Source of the DNA: Castellaniella daejeonensis
GTDB taxonomy: Bacteria; Pseudomonadota; Gammaproteobacteria; Burkholderiales; Burkholderiaceae_B
NCBI RefSeq assembly: GCF_039523555.1
Contig: NZ_BAAAFN010000015.1
Coordinates: forward strand, 248,001-312,000
Direction of reading: 5' to 3'
DNA length: 64,000 nucleotides
This document shows, piece by piece, positions 1 through 7,554 of this stretch; within the stretch, counting starts at the first letter, position 1, and every line of letters starts with the position of its first letter. A program made the position numbers and the translations under genes. The notes under the pieces are model-generated. The model made no database searches, had not been told where the DNA came from, and saw nothing but the letters and a program-made list of their open reading frames with translations.

Positions 1-2079
1 GGCGAGGCCGTGGCCATCGTCCTGCTGGTCAGCCTGGTGTCGCTGGGGCTGCGCACGGGCATGGTGGTCGTGATCTCGATCCCGGTGGTGCTGGCGCTGA
101 CGGCGCTGGCCATGGGCTGGATGGGCATCGGGCTGCACAAGGTTTCCCTGGGCACCTTGATCCTGGCGCTGGGCCTGCTGGTGGACGACGCCATCATCGC
201 GGTGGAGATGATGGCCGTGAAGCTCGAACAGGGATGGGACCGTCTCAGCGCGGCGGCCTTCGCCTACACCAGCACGGCGTTTCCCATGCTGACGGGCACG
301 CTGGTCACGGTCGCGGGCTTTCTGCCGATCGCCCTGGCGCGCTCGAACACCGGGGAATACACGCGCTCGATCTTCCAGGTGTCGGCGATCTCGCTGCTGG
401 TGTCCTGGCTGGCCGCCGTGATCCTGATTCCGCTGCTGGGCCATGCCATGCTGCGGCCGCATGCGCATCCCGGACCCGCGGACGGCGCGCCGGAGCGGGA
501 CATCTACGATTCGCCTTTCTACCGCCGGCTGCGGCGCTGGCTGCATGCCTGCGTGCGCCGCCGCGGCGCCGTCGTCGCAGCCACGCTGGTGCTGTTCGCG
601 GCAGCGCTGGCGGGGTTCCGGCTGGTGCCGCAGCAGTTCTTCCCCGATTCCGCGCGGCCGGAATTGCTGGTGGACCTGCGCCTGCGCGAGAGCGCCTCGT
701 TCGAGGCGACGCTGGCGCAGGCCAGGCGCCTGGAAGCGCTGCTGGATGGCCGTGCCGAGGTGGCGCGCGCGGTCGGCTTCGTGGGCACGGGCGCGCCGCG
801 CTTCTACCTGCCGCTGGACCAGCAGCTGCCGTCCCCGAACTTCGCCCAGTACGTGGTGACGGCGAAATCCATCGAGGACCGGGAAGCGCTCAAGCCCTGG
901 CTGGAATCGGTGCTGAGGACCGATTTCCCTGCCGTGCGCGGGCGGGTCTCGCGCCTGGAGTCGGGACCGCCCGTCGGTTTTCCCGTCCAGTTCCGCGTCA
1001 GCGGCGACGATATCCCCCGCGTGCGCCAGGCGGCCGAGGCCGTCGCCGCCGTGCTGCGTGCCGACCCCCGCGCCCGCAACACGCAGTTCGATTGGGACGA
1101 GCCGTCGGCCCGCGCGTCGCATTTCGAGGTCGACCAGCAGGCCGCCCAGCGGTTGGGCGTTGCTTCGCGCGACATCGCGGATTTCCTGGCCATGACGCTG
1201 TCGGGCCGCCCCGTGTCGCAGTACCGCGAGGGCGACCGCCTGATCCGCATCGATCTGCGTGCGCCGGAGTCCGAGCGGGCAGGTCCCGGGGCGCTGGCGC
1301 AACTTTCCCTGCCCTCGCCCCGGGGGCCCGTGCCCCTGGAGTCGCTGGGCGGGCTGCGCGATGGGCTGGAATCGGCCATCATCTGGGAACGGGACCGGCA
1401 GCCCACGATCACCGTGCGCGCCGAGGTGGCGCCGGGTGCCGAGGGCATCGACCTGACGCGGGCCGTCGATGCGCGGCTCGCGGACATCCGCGCCGGCCTG
1501 CCGGTGGGCTACCGGATCGAAGCCGGCGGCGCGGTGGAAAACAGCGCCAAGGCCCAGGCCTCGATCAGCGTCGAAGTGCCGATCATGATCGTGGCCGTGC
1601 TGACGCTGCTGATGATCCAGCTGCAGCGGTTTTCCCGCGTGGTGCTGGTGATCCTGACCGCGCCCCTGGGGCTGATCGGCGTCGTCCTGGCGCTGCTGCT
1701 GTTCGGCAAGCCGTTCGGCTTCGTCGCGCTGCTGGGAGTGATCGCCATGTTCGGCATCATCATGCGCAATTCGGTGATCCTGGTGGACCAGATCGAACAG
1801 GACATCGCCGCCGGGCATCGCCGCATCGATGCGATCGTGGACGCGACCGTGCGGCGCTTCCGGCCGATCACCCTGACGGCGGCCGCCGCCGTGCTGGCGC
1901 TGATCCCGCTGCTGCGCAGCGATTTCTTCGGTCCCATGGCAACCGCCCTGATGGGCGGCATCACCAGCGCCACCGTGCTGACGGTCTTCGTGCTGCCGGC
2001 CCTGTATGCGTTGATGTTCCGGATCAGGGACGAAGACGGGGCGCCGGACGCGGGCCGCGCGTCGGGAGAAATCCGATGA
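1..2079 (+). CDS. RND efflux transporter permease, C-terminal part (5' end outside window)
   Basis: Inner-membrane proton-driven pump of the AcrB/MexB (HAE-1) class. About 692 residues are visible and the reading frame is open to the window edge, so the N-terminal third is missing (family about 1,030-1,050 aa). Visible parts are TM4 with the Asp-Asp pair of the proton relay (LLVDDAI, about visible residue 60), a large second periplasmic loop (about 200-510) and the last transmembrane bundle (about 515-670) with FGIIMRNSVILVDQ. The stop codon overlaps the start of the outer-membrane component by ATGA, so the two are co-translated parts of one tripartite pump. Export substrate cannot be read from the sequence. 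Confidence 0.93.
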   Translation, partial: GEAVAIVLLVSLVSLGLRTGMVVVISIPVVLALTALAMGWMGIGLHKVSLGTLILALGLLVDDAIIAVEMMAVKLEQGWDRLSAAAFAYTSTAFPMLTGTLVTVAGFLPIALARSNTGEYTRSIFQVSAISLLVSWLAAVILIPLLGHAMLRPHAHPGPADGAPERDIYDSPFYRRLRRWLHACVRRRGAVVAATLVLFAAALAGFRLVPQQFFPDSARPELLVDLRLRESASFEATLAQARRLEALLDGRAEVARAVGFVGTGAPRFYLPLDQQLPSPNFAQYVVTAKSIEDREALKPWLESVLRTDFPAVRGRVSRLESGPPVGFPVQFRVSGDDIPRVRQAAEAVAAVLRADPRARNTQFDWDEPSARASHFEVDQQAAQRLGVASRDIADFLAMTLSGRPVSQYREGDRLIRIDLRAPESERAGPGALAQLSLPSPRGPVPLESLGGLRDGLESAIIWERDRQPTITVRAEVAPGAEGIDLTRAVDARLADIRAGLPVGYRIEAGGAVENSAKAQASISVEVPIMIVAVLTLLMIQLQRFSRVVLVILTAPLGLIGVVLALLLFGKPFGFVALLGVIAMFGIIMRNSVILVDQIEQDIAAGHRRIDAIVDATVRRFRPITLTAAAAVLALIPLLRSDFFGPMATALMGGITSATVLTVFVLPALYALMFRIRDEDGAPDAGRASGEIR

Positions 2080-3524
2080 ATGGATGGCACGGGATGCGGA
2101 TGGCGGCGCTGGCCGCGCTGGGCCTGGTCCTGGCAGGCTGCGCCCTGGGGCCTTCGGGGAAGCCGCCGGCCATGCCCGAACCGGTACGCTATGTTGCCGG
2201 CCCGGCACCGGACGCCGCGCCGGCTGGCAGCCCCGATCTGGTCGCGGCATGGGCGCCCGATGCGTCCTGGTGGACGGCGTTCGGGGCGCCCGAACTGGAT
2301 GCGCTGGTGGCCGAGGCACGCGCGGCCAATCCCGATCTCGCCGCCGCGCGCCGACGCCTGGAGGCGGCGCGCGAGGCGCTGCGGGCGCAGACGGGCGCCA
2401 CGGAACTGCCTTCGGTCGATCTGGGCGCCCAGGCCGCGCGCCAGCGCGCGCTGGGCCTGCCGCTGGAACTGCCGCCGCCCCTGCCCGAACTGCCGCGCAC
2501 GTCGATCTACGACACCTTCGTCGGCCAGGCCCAGGTCCGGTATGCCTTCGATCTGTTCGGCTCGATCCGCGAGCGCAACCGCGCCCTGGCCGACCGGGTG
2601 GAGCAGCAGGCGGCCCAGTGGCGCGCCGCCCGCGAGGCGCTGGCGGCGAACGTGGTGTCCGGCGCACTGACCCTGTCCGCGCTGCAGGTCCGCCTGCGCA
2701 TCCTGGAAGCGGTGGCCGACGGATTGCGGCGCGACGAGGCGGAGTCCGCCCGGCGCCAGGCCCTGGGCGCCGCACCGCGCGCCGCCGTCCTGGACGCGCG
2801 TCGCCAGGCCGAGGCCGTGGCGGCACAGATCCCCGGCCTGCAGGCCAGGGCGCTGGCGATCCGGCATGCCCTGGCCGTGCTGCTCGGGCGCACGCCCGAC
2901 CAGGCGCCCGAAGCCATCCCGTTCGAGCGGCTGGCCTTGCCCGCGCGCATCCCCGTCCTGGTGCCATCCGCGCTGCTGGCCGCGCGGCCCGATGTCCAGG
3001 CGGCACAGGCCGCCCTGCGTGCGGCTGCCCACGATGCGGGCGCGGCCAGCGCCGACCTGTTTCCCAGCCTGACGCTGACGGCGGCCATGGGGCGCGGTGG
3101 CTACGACTGGTCTTCCGCATGGTCGCCCGGAGGCGCCTTGTGGAGCCTGGCCGGCGGTCTGACGGCGCCGCTGTTTCACGGCGGCGCGCTGCGGGCGCAG
3201 CGGCGCGCCAGCCTGCAGGGCTATGCCGCGGCCGAGGACGATTACAGAAGCACGGTGCTGGCCGCCTTCCGCGAGGTGGCCGACGCCCTGTCGGCCCTGG
3301 AGCAGGCGGGTGCCGCCCAGGCGGCCGGGGATGCCGCCGCCGGTGCGGCCCGCGGCGTTGCCGCGGACGCGGCGCGGCGCGCGGCGCTGGGCGCTGTGCC
3401 GCCGTCGGCCGCCCGCGCGGCCGACCGGCAGGCCGACCTGGCGGAACTGGACGCCCTGGATATCCGCGCCCAGCGGCTGCTGGACGCCGTGCGCCTGTTC
3501 CATGCCCTGGGCGCGCCGGCGTAG
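2076..3524 (+). CDS. RND efflux outer-membrane lipoprotein (OprM/NodT family)
   Basis: Outer-membrane channel of the efflux pump, 482 aa. The N-terminal signal ends in the lipobox LAGC with acylated Cys22. Two Ala/Arg/Leu-rich coiled-coil halves follow, as in the duplicated OEP fold (for example the LVAEARAANPDLAAARRRLE helix and a second set after residue 280). The ATG at 2076 overlaps the permease TGA (ATGA), which fixes the start. Length matches OprM/CusC/NodT proteins (450-500 aa). A large opposite-strand open frame across this gene is a GC-rich shadow. Confidence 0.93.
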   Translation: MNGWHGMRMAALAALGLVLAGCALGPSGKPPAMPEPVRYVAGPAPDAAPAGSPDLVAAWAPDASWWTAFGAPELDALVAEARAANPDLAAARRRLEAAREALRAQTGATELPSVDLGAQAARQRALGLPLELPPPLPELPRTSIYDTFVGQAQVRYAFDLFGSIRERNRALADRVEQQAAQWRAAREALAANVVSGALTLSALQVRLRILEAVADGLRRDEAESARRQALGAAPRAAVLDARRQAEAVAAQIPGLQARALAIRHALAVLLGRTPDQAPEAIPFERLALPARIPVLVPSALLAARPDVQAAQAALRAAAHDAGAASADLFPSLTLTAAMGRGGYDWSSAWSPGGALWSLAGGLTAPLFHGGALRAQRRASLQGYAAAEDDYRSTVLAAFREVADALSALEQAGAAQAAGDAAAGAARGVAADAARRAALGAVPPSAARAADRQADLAELDALDIRAQRLLDAVRLFHALGAPA

Positions 3525-3605
3525 GCCGCGCGCCGGATTGCCCCATCCTTCTTGCAGCCGGCCCGGCGGCTTTCACGCGGGCCGCCGGAGAATCATTTTG
3601 CGAAA

Positions 3606-3619
3606 TTGATGTGAATCAT
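3606..3619 (+). promoter_or_regulatory. FNR/ANR/DNR-type operator
   Basis: TTGAT-GTGA-ATCAT matches the FNR consensus TTGATNNNNATCAA at 9 of 10 half-site positions. The dyad centre (3612.5) lies 41-42 bp upstream of the start predicted from the hexamer at 3642-3647, which is class II activator geometry. This suggests that the respiratory operon at 3731-10918 is induced by low oxygen (FNR/ANR) or by NO (DNR/NNR), which share this box. Confidence 0.75.
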
Positions 3620-3641
3620 GGCGCCGTTCACTTCGGGTCTG

Positions 3642-3647
3642 GACAAT
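3642..3647 (+). promoter_or_regulatory. Putative -10 element of the respiratory operon
   Basis: GACAAT (4 of 6 to TATAAT). With the FNR-type dyad centred at 3612.5 this predicts a transcription start near 3654, giving -41.5 spacing. No -35 hexamer is expected for a class II FNR promoter. The gap 3525-3730 holds nothing else recognisable apart from the AGGAGAC ribosome binding site before 3731. Confidence 0.45.
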
Positions 3648-3730
3648 CACATCACTCCGGCATGGATATTCATCGGGCTTTCACACCAACAATTAAAAGC
3701 CCCCGGAGATTGCCCCAAGAGGAGACAGGC

Positions 3731-3886
3731 ATGGATCACCATGATGACGAGGACGAAAAAGTGCCGCTCATCCAGCAACTGCTGGACAGCCCCTTTTTAT
3801 TGCTGTTTCTGGGTGTGATCATCCCCATGGTTATCTACAACCTTTGGGGATTCATCGACATCCTGACCATTCCCGCGGCCAAATAA
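3731..3886 (+). CDS. Small single-pass membrane protein of heme-copper oxidase operon
   Basis: Protein of 51 aa with an acidic/His-rich N-terminus (MDHHDDEDEKVPL) and one hydrophobic helix (about residues 21-44, FLLLFLGVIIPMVIYNLWGF). A strong AGGAGACAGGC ribosome binding site precedes the ATG. It is the first gene after the FNR-type box, 10 bp before the CuA subunit gene. By position and size it is probably a structural subunit comparable to the short subunit IIa of Thermus ba3 oxidase, although I see no diagnostic motif. The N-terminal HH-acidic patch could bind metal (speculative). Confidence 0.75.
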   Translation: MDHHDDEDEKVPLIQQLLDSPFLLLFLGVIIPMVIYNLWGFIDILTIPAAK

Positions 3887-3896
3887 GGAAGCCCCC

Positions 3897-4436
3897 ATGA
3901 GCGCAATCCTCCCCCCGTCGGAGCGGCTGTGGTGGAAGCACCCGCTCGACCGTCTGGAAACCACCTGGATCATCATCGCGTTCGTCTGGTGCATGGTGAT
4001 GTTCTTCATGATGGTGTTCTGGCACGTCTACGGCAAGCAGAACCTGGCGACCGAAACCTACAAGACCAACCCCGCGAAGTTCATGGCCCAGACGCAGGCC
4101 TTCGTGGACAAATGGACGGTCCGCACCGAAACCGAGCAGAAGATCCCCGTGGTGGCGCCCCCCGAAGGATCCGACGTCTACCTGATCGCCCGTCTCTGGA
4201 GCTGGTGGCCGATCCTGGAACTCGAAAAGGGCAAGACCTACAAGCTCCACCTGACCGCGATGGACTACAACCACGGCTTCTCCCTGCAGCCCGTGAACAT
4301 GAACATCCAGGTGGTGCCGGGCTACGAGCATGTGATCAAGATCACGCCAAACGAGTCGGGCACCTTTTCCATCGTGTGCAACGAATATTGCGGCATCGGC
4401 CACCATGAAATGGTGAGCCGCCTGTACGTCAAGTAA
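3897..4436 (+). CDS. Heme-copper oxidase subunit II, CuA protein (ba3-type / sNOR-like)
   Basis: Electron-entry subunit of 179 aa: one N-terminal transmembrane helix (about 22-45) and a periplasmic cupredoxin domain. All CuA ligands are present: His126 (NHGF), Cys161, Cys165, His169 and Met172 in CNEYCGIGHHEM. The short one-helix form is typical of B-family (ba3) oxidases. It would accept electrons from cytochrome c or another periplasmic donor and pass them to the subunit encoded 13 bp downstream. The order subunit II, subunit I, senC, orf matches norSY-senC-orf1 of Nitrosomonas, where the enzyme is considered an NO reductase (sNOR). Confidence 0.92.
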   Translation: MSAILPPSERLWWKHPLDRLETTWIIIAFVWCMVMFFMMVFWHVYGKQNLATETYKTNPAKFMAQTQAFVDKWTVRTETEQKIPVVAPPEGSDVYLIARLWSWWPILELEKGKTYKLHLTAMDYNHGFSLQPVNMNIQVVPGYEHVIKITPNESGTFSIVCNEYCGIGHHEMVSRLYVK

Positions 4437-4449
4437 AGCGGGGATCGAT

Positions 4450-6150
4450 ATGGCCACCCATACCACTTATCGCACGTGTCCGCGCTCGGGACTGCAGTTC
4501 GAGGACCAGGCCGAAAAACTCATCAAGATCAACGCCGTCACGGCCATCGTGGCGCTGCTCGTCGGGGGCCTGCTGGCCATCGGCGTGGTGCTTACCCGCT
4601 GGCCCGCCGTGCACTGGCTGCCCGCCGACACCTTCTACATGGTGCTCACCGCGCACGGCCTCGACATGCTGATCTACTGGATGCTCTTTTTCGAGATCGC
4701 GGTGCTGTATTTCGCCGCATCGACCCTGTTGCGCTGCCGCATCGCCACCCCGCGGCTCGCATGGCTCGCCTATGCGCTCATGCTCGCGGGCGCCGTGATC
4801 AACAACATCGCCGTGTTCCGGGGCGATTCCAGCGTGATGATGACGTCCTATGTGCCCATGATGGCCCATTGGTCGTTCTATCTCGGCCTGATCGTGTTCG
4901 CCGTCGGCGCGCTGATTGCCTGCGGCGTGTTCTTCGGCACGATGGTCGTCGCCAAGCGGGAAAAGACCTACGAAGGCTCGGTGCCCCTGGTGACGTTCGG
5001 CGCGATGACGGCCGCGATCATCGCCGTCTTCACCCTGCTGTCCGGCGCCATCATCCTGATCCCCACCTTCTTCATGTCCGTCGGCGTGCTGAAGAACGTC
5101 GACCCGCTGGTGTACCGGGTGATCTGGTGGGCGCTGGGCCATTCGTCCCAGCAGATCAACGTGGCGGCCCACATCTCGATCTGGTATGCCGTGGCGGCGA
5201 TCGCCTTCGGTGCCAAGCCCATGTCCGAGCGCGTCAGCCGCGGCGCCTTCCTGCTGTACATCCTGTTCCTGCAGCTTGCCAGCGCTCACCACATCCTGGC
5301 CGATCCGGGCGTCAGCACCGAATGGAAAATCGTCAACACCAGCTATTTCATGTATTTCGCCGTGCTGGCCTCGATGATCCATGCCCTGTCGATTCCCGGC
5401 GCCATGGAAGTCGCGCAGCGCGCCCGGGGCTACAACAAGGGCCTGTTCGAATGGCTGCGCAAGGCGCCCTGGGGCAACCCGGTGTTCTCCAGCGTGTTCA
5501 TCTCGCTGGTCGGCTTCGGGTTCCTGGGTGGTATTTCCGGCGTGATGATGGGCACCGAGCAGCTCAACCTGCTGATCCACAACACCATCTACGTGCCCGG
5601 TCATTTCCACGCGACCGTCGTCGTCGGGTCGACGCTGACCTTCATGGGCCTGACCTATTTCCTGATCCCGGTGCTGTTCAGGCGCGAAATCGTTTCGCCC
5701 GGCCTGGCGCGGATCCAGCCCTACCTCTTCGGCTTCGCGATGTATTTCTTCTGCCTGGTGATGATGGGCGCCGGCACCCTGGGCGTGTCCCGCCGCCACT
5801 GGGACATGGCCTTCAGCGGCCACGCGCTGGCCTATGAATGGCCGGGTTCGGCCTACCTGATGATGGGGCTGGTGGGCATCGGCGGGGTCGTCGCCATCAT
5901 CGGCGGCGCGCTCTTCGTCTATCTCGTGATCGGCTCCCTGCTGTTCGGCAAGCGGCTCGATGCCGGCCAGGTCAGCCCGCATTTCACCCCGGTGCCGCGC
6001 GCCGCGCCGACCGCGGCGGCCCAGACGTACGGGTCGGCCGGGTTCGTCGCGCCTGGCACCTTCGTGCTGGCCATGGTCTTCCTCCTGGCCTTCGTTCTGT
6101 ACTACTTCATCAACTGGAAGTATCTCAGCCAGTTGTGGGGCCTGAGCTAA
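4450..6150 (+). CDS. B-family heme-copper oxidase subunit I lacking the active-site Tyr (ba3-type oxidase or sNOR-like NO reductase)
   Basis: Catalytic integral membrane subunit, 566 aa, with about 13 hydrophobic segments. The histidines are complete: His69 and His387 (low-spin heme), His385 (high-spin heme), and His231, His280, His281 (CuB; SAHHILADPG). The block YVPGHFHATV and the DPG-x-W motif after the HH pair are those of Thermus ba3 oxidase. At the position of the ba3 cross-linked Tyr237 (H+4) this protein has Gln235 (GHSSQQIN). Known NO reductases of this superfamily lack that Tyr, whereas oxygen reductases need it, so the usual 'cytochrome c oxidase' label may be wrong. Assignment to the B family is firm; the NO reductase reading is inference supported by the FNR/DNR-type box and senC context. 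Confidence 0.9.
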   Translation: MATHTTYRTCPRSGLQFEDQAEKLIKINAVTAIVALLVGGLLAIGVVLTRWPAVHWLPADTFYMVLTAHGLDMLIYWMLFFEIAVLYFAASTLLRCRIATPRLAWLAYALMLAGAVINNIAVFRGDSSVMMTSYVPMMAHWSFYLGLIVFAVGALIACGVFFGTMVVAKREKTYEGSVPLVTFGAMTAAIIAVFTLLSGAIILIPTFFMSVGVLKNVDPLVYRVIWWALGHSSQQINVAAHISIWYAVAAIAFGAKPMSERVSRGAFLLYILFLQLASAHHILADPGVSTEWKIVNTSYFMYFAVLASMIHALSIPGAMEVAQRARGYNKGLFEWLRKAPWGNPVFSSVFISLVGFGFLGGISGVMMGTEQLNLLIHNTIYVPGHFHATVVVGSTLTFMGLTYFLIPVLFRREIVSPGLARIQPYLFGFAMYFFCLVMMGAGTLGVSRRHWDMAFSGHALAYEWPGSAYLMMGLVGIGGVVAIIGGALFVYLVIGSLLFGKRLDAGQVSPHFTPVPRAAPTAAAQTYGSAGFVAPGTFVLAMVFLLAFVLYYFINWKYLSQLWGLS

Positions 6151-6175
6151 GGAGCCCCGGCACCGGAGAGCAGGG

Positions 6176-7054
6176 GTGGCATCCGTCTCGTCGATTCTCT
6201 CCCGCCTGCGGCGCGGGGCGGTCCTGGGCGGTCTAGGGCTGGCATTGATGATGCCGGTCCCGGGCCGCGCCGATGCGGCCGTGAAGGCCACCACAGCACC
6301 AGGGCTGGACCTTGCCCGGGCCCTGCAGGCCAGCCAGGCGGCGGTCGGGCGGCGGGTCGGCGATCATGTCCTGCTCGATCGCCAGGGCCGCCCGGTGGCC
6401 CTTTCCTCGTTCCGGGGCAAGCCCCTGCTGGTCAGCTTCATCTACACCGGCTGTTTCCAGATCTGCCCCGCCACCACCCGGGCATTGCAGGAAGCCGTGG
6501 AAGCCCTGCAGAAGAGCGTGGGCGTGAACCAGTTCAATGTCGTCAGCATCGGCTTCAACCAGCCCGCGGATTCGCCGCAGGCGCTCAAGGCCTTTGCCGC
6601 GCAGTACGGGATCACGGCGCCCAACTGGGAATTCCTCAGCCCGCCGGCGGCCATCGTGCCCGCCCTGACGGCGGACTTCGGTTTCGACTTCGTCGCCACG
6701 CCCGCGGGATTCGATCACGTGCTCCAGGTGTCCGTGCTCGATGCCGGCGGGCGCATCGTGCGCCAGATCTACGGCGAGGATGTCGCGGCGGGCGAACTGG
6801 GCGAACCCCTGAAGATGCTGCTTGCCGGGCGGTCCATGAGCCGGGCCGATTTCACGCTCGACCACCTGGTGGACCGCATCCGCATCCTGTGCACGGTGGT
6901 CGATCCCGAAACCGGCGCCTATCGGGTCGATTACACCTTGCCGATCCAGATCGCCGGGGGCGCCACCTTTTTCATCCTGATGATGGCCTTCTTCGCCCAC
7001 GAATGGCGGTCGCACAGGAAAGCCGCGGGTTCCCGCCCCAAGGAGACAGGATGA
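6176..7054 (+). CDS. senC: SCO1/SenC family copper chaperone with C-terminal membrane anchor
   Basis: Sco-type thioredoxin-fold protein, 292 aa, which delivers copper to CuA and/or acts as a thiol reductase for its Cys pair. It has an N-terminal signal/anchor (about 1-34, cleavage-like GRADA), the metal-binding CxxxC at Cys93/Cys97 (TGCFQICP), distal His181 (FDHVLQV), and a second hydrophobic helix near the C-terminus (FFILMMAFFAH) followed by basic residues. The start is GTG at 6176. The next start overlaps its stop (ATGA). Its place between subunit I and the orf at 7051 mirrors norSY-senC-orf1. Confidence 0.9.
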   Translation: MASVSSILSRLRRGAVLGGLGLALMMPVPGRADAAVKATTAPGLDLARALQASQAAVGRRVGDHVLLDRQGRPVALSSFRGKPLLVSFIYTGCFQICPATTRALQEAVEALQKSVGVNQFNVVSIGFNQPADSPQALKAFAAQYGITAPNWEFLSPPAAIVPALTADFGFDFVATPAGFDHVLQVSVLDAGGRIVRQIYGEDVAAGELGEPLKMLLAGRSMSRADFTLDHLVDRIRILCTVVDPETGAYRVDYTLPIQIAGGATFFILMMAFFAHEWRSHRKAAGSRPKETG

Positions 7055-7554
7055 GGCGTGTGTTCGGCTGGATGGGCCAGGCCCTGCTGTACGGGTGTTT
7101 CGCGGCGGCGATCGGCGTGTTCTCGCGCTGGCCGGCCTACCACCCCCTGCCTGCCGGCATGGCGCAGATCAAGGTCAGCTTCATGCACCACGGGGCGCGG
7201 CTGGCCGATTGCCGGCCCCATACCGCCGAGGAACTGGCCCGGCTGGCGCCCAACATGCGCGGGGCCATGAAATGCGAGCGTGAGCGCTCCCCGGTGCACA
7301 TCGAGGTGGACCTGGACGGCCAGACGGTGCTCAGCCACGCCGCCGCGCCTTCGGGCCTGTCGCGCGACGGCGCCTCCACCCTGTACCGGCGCCTGGATGT
7401 GCCGGCGGGCGAGCACCGGATCGCCGTGCGCTTCAACGACAGCCAGTCGGTGCAGGGATACACGCACCAGCGCGAAGCCGTGGTTTCCCTTGCGCCGGCC
7501 CAGGTGCTGGTGATCGATTTCAATGCTGACCGAGGAGGCATCGTCCTGCAATGA
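7051..7554 (+). CDS. Membrane-anchored periplasmic protein of unknown function (orf1 of the oxidase cluster)
   Basis: Protein of 167 aa not assigned to a named family. It has one N-terminal hydrophobic helix (about 8-25) and a predicted periplasmic beta-rich domain with two cysteines (DCRP near residue 51 and MKCERE near 75) and several histidines. An AAGGAGACA ribosome binding site and ATGA overlaps on both sides couple it tightly to senC and to the second heme-copper subunit. Its position equals that of orf1 in norSY-senC-orf1. A role in assembly or electron delivery is plausible, but only context supports it. Confidence 0.8.
   Translation: MRRVFGWMGQALLYGCFAAAIGVFSRWPAYHPLPAGMAQIKVSFMHHGARLADCRPHTAEELARLAPNMRGAMKCERERSPVHIEVDLDGQTVLSHAAAPSGLSRDGASTLYRRLDVPAGEHRIAVRFNDSQSVQGYTHQREAVVSLAPAQVLVIDFNADRGGIVLQ

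Noticed and set aside
1509..3503. Long minus-strand open frame (664 codons) opposite the efflux genes
   Set aside because: Composition is Gln/Arg/Gly-rich and no family motif appears; typical antisense shadow in high-GC DNA. The same applies to long frames opposite 4450-6150, 8993-10918 and 60024-61409.
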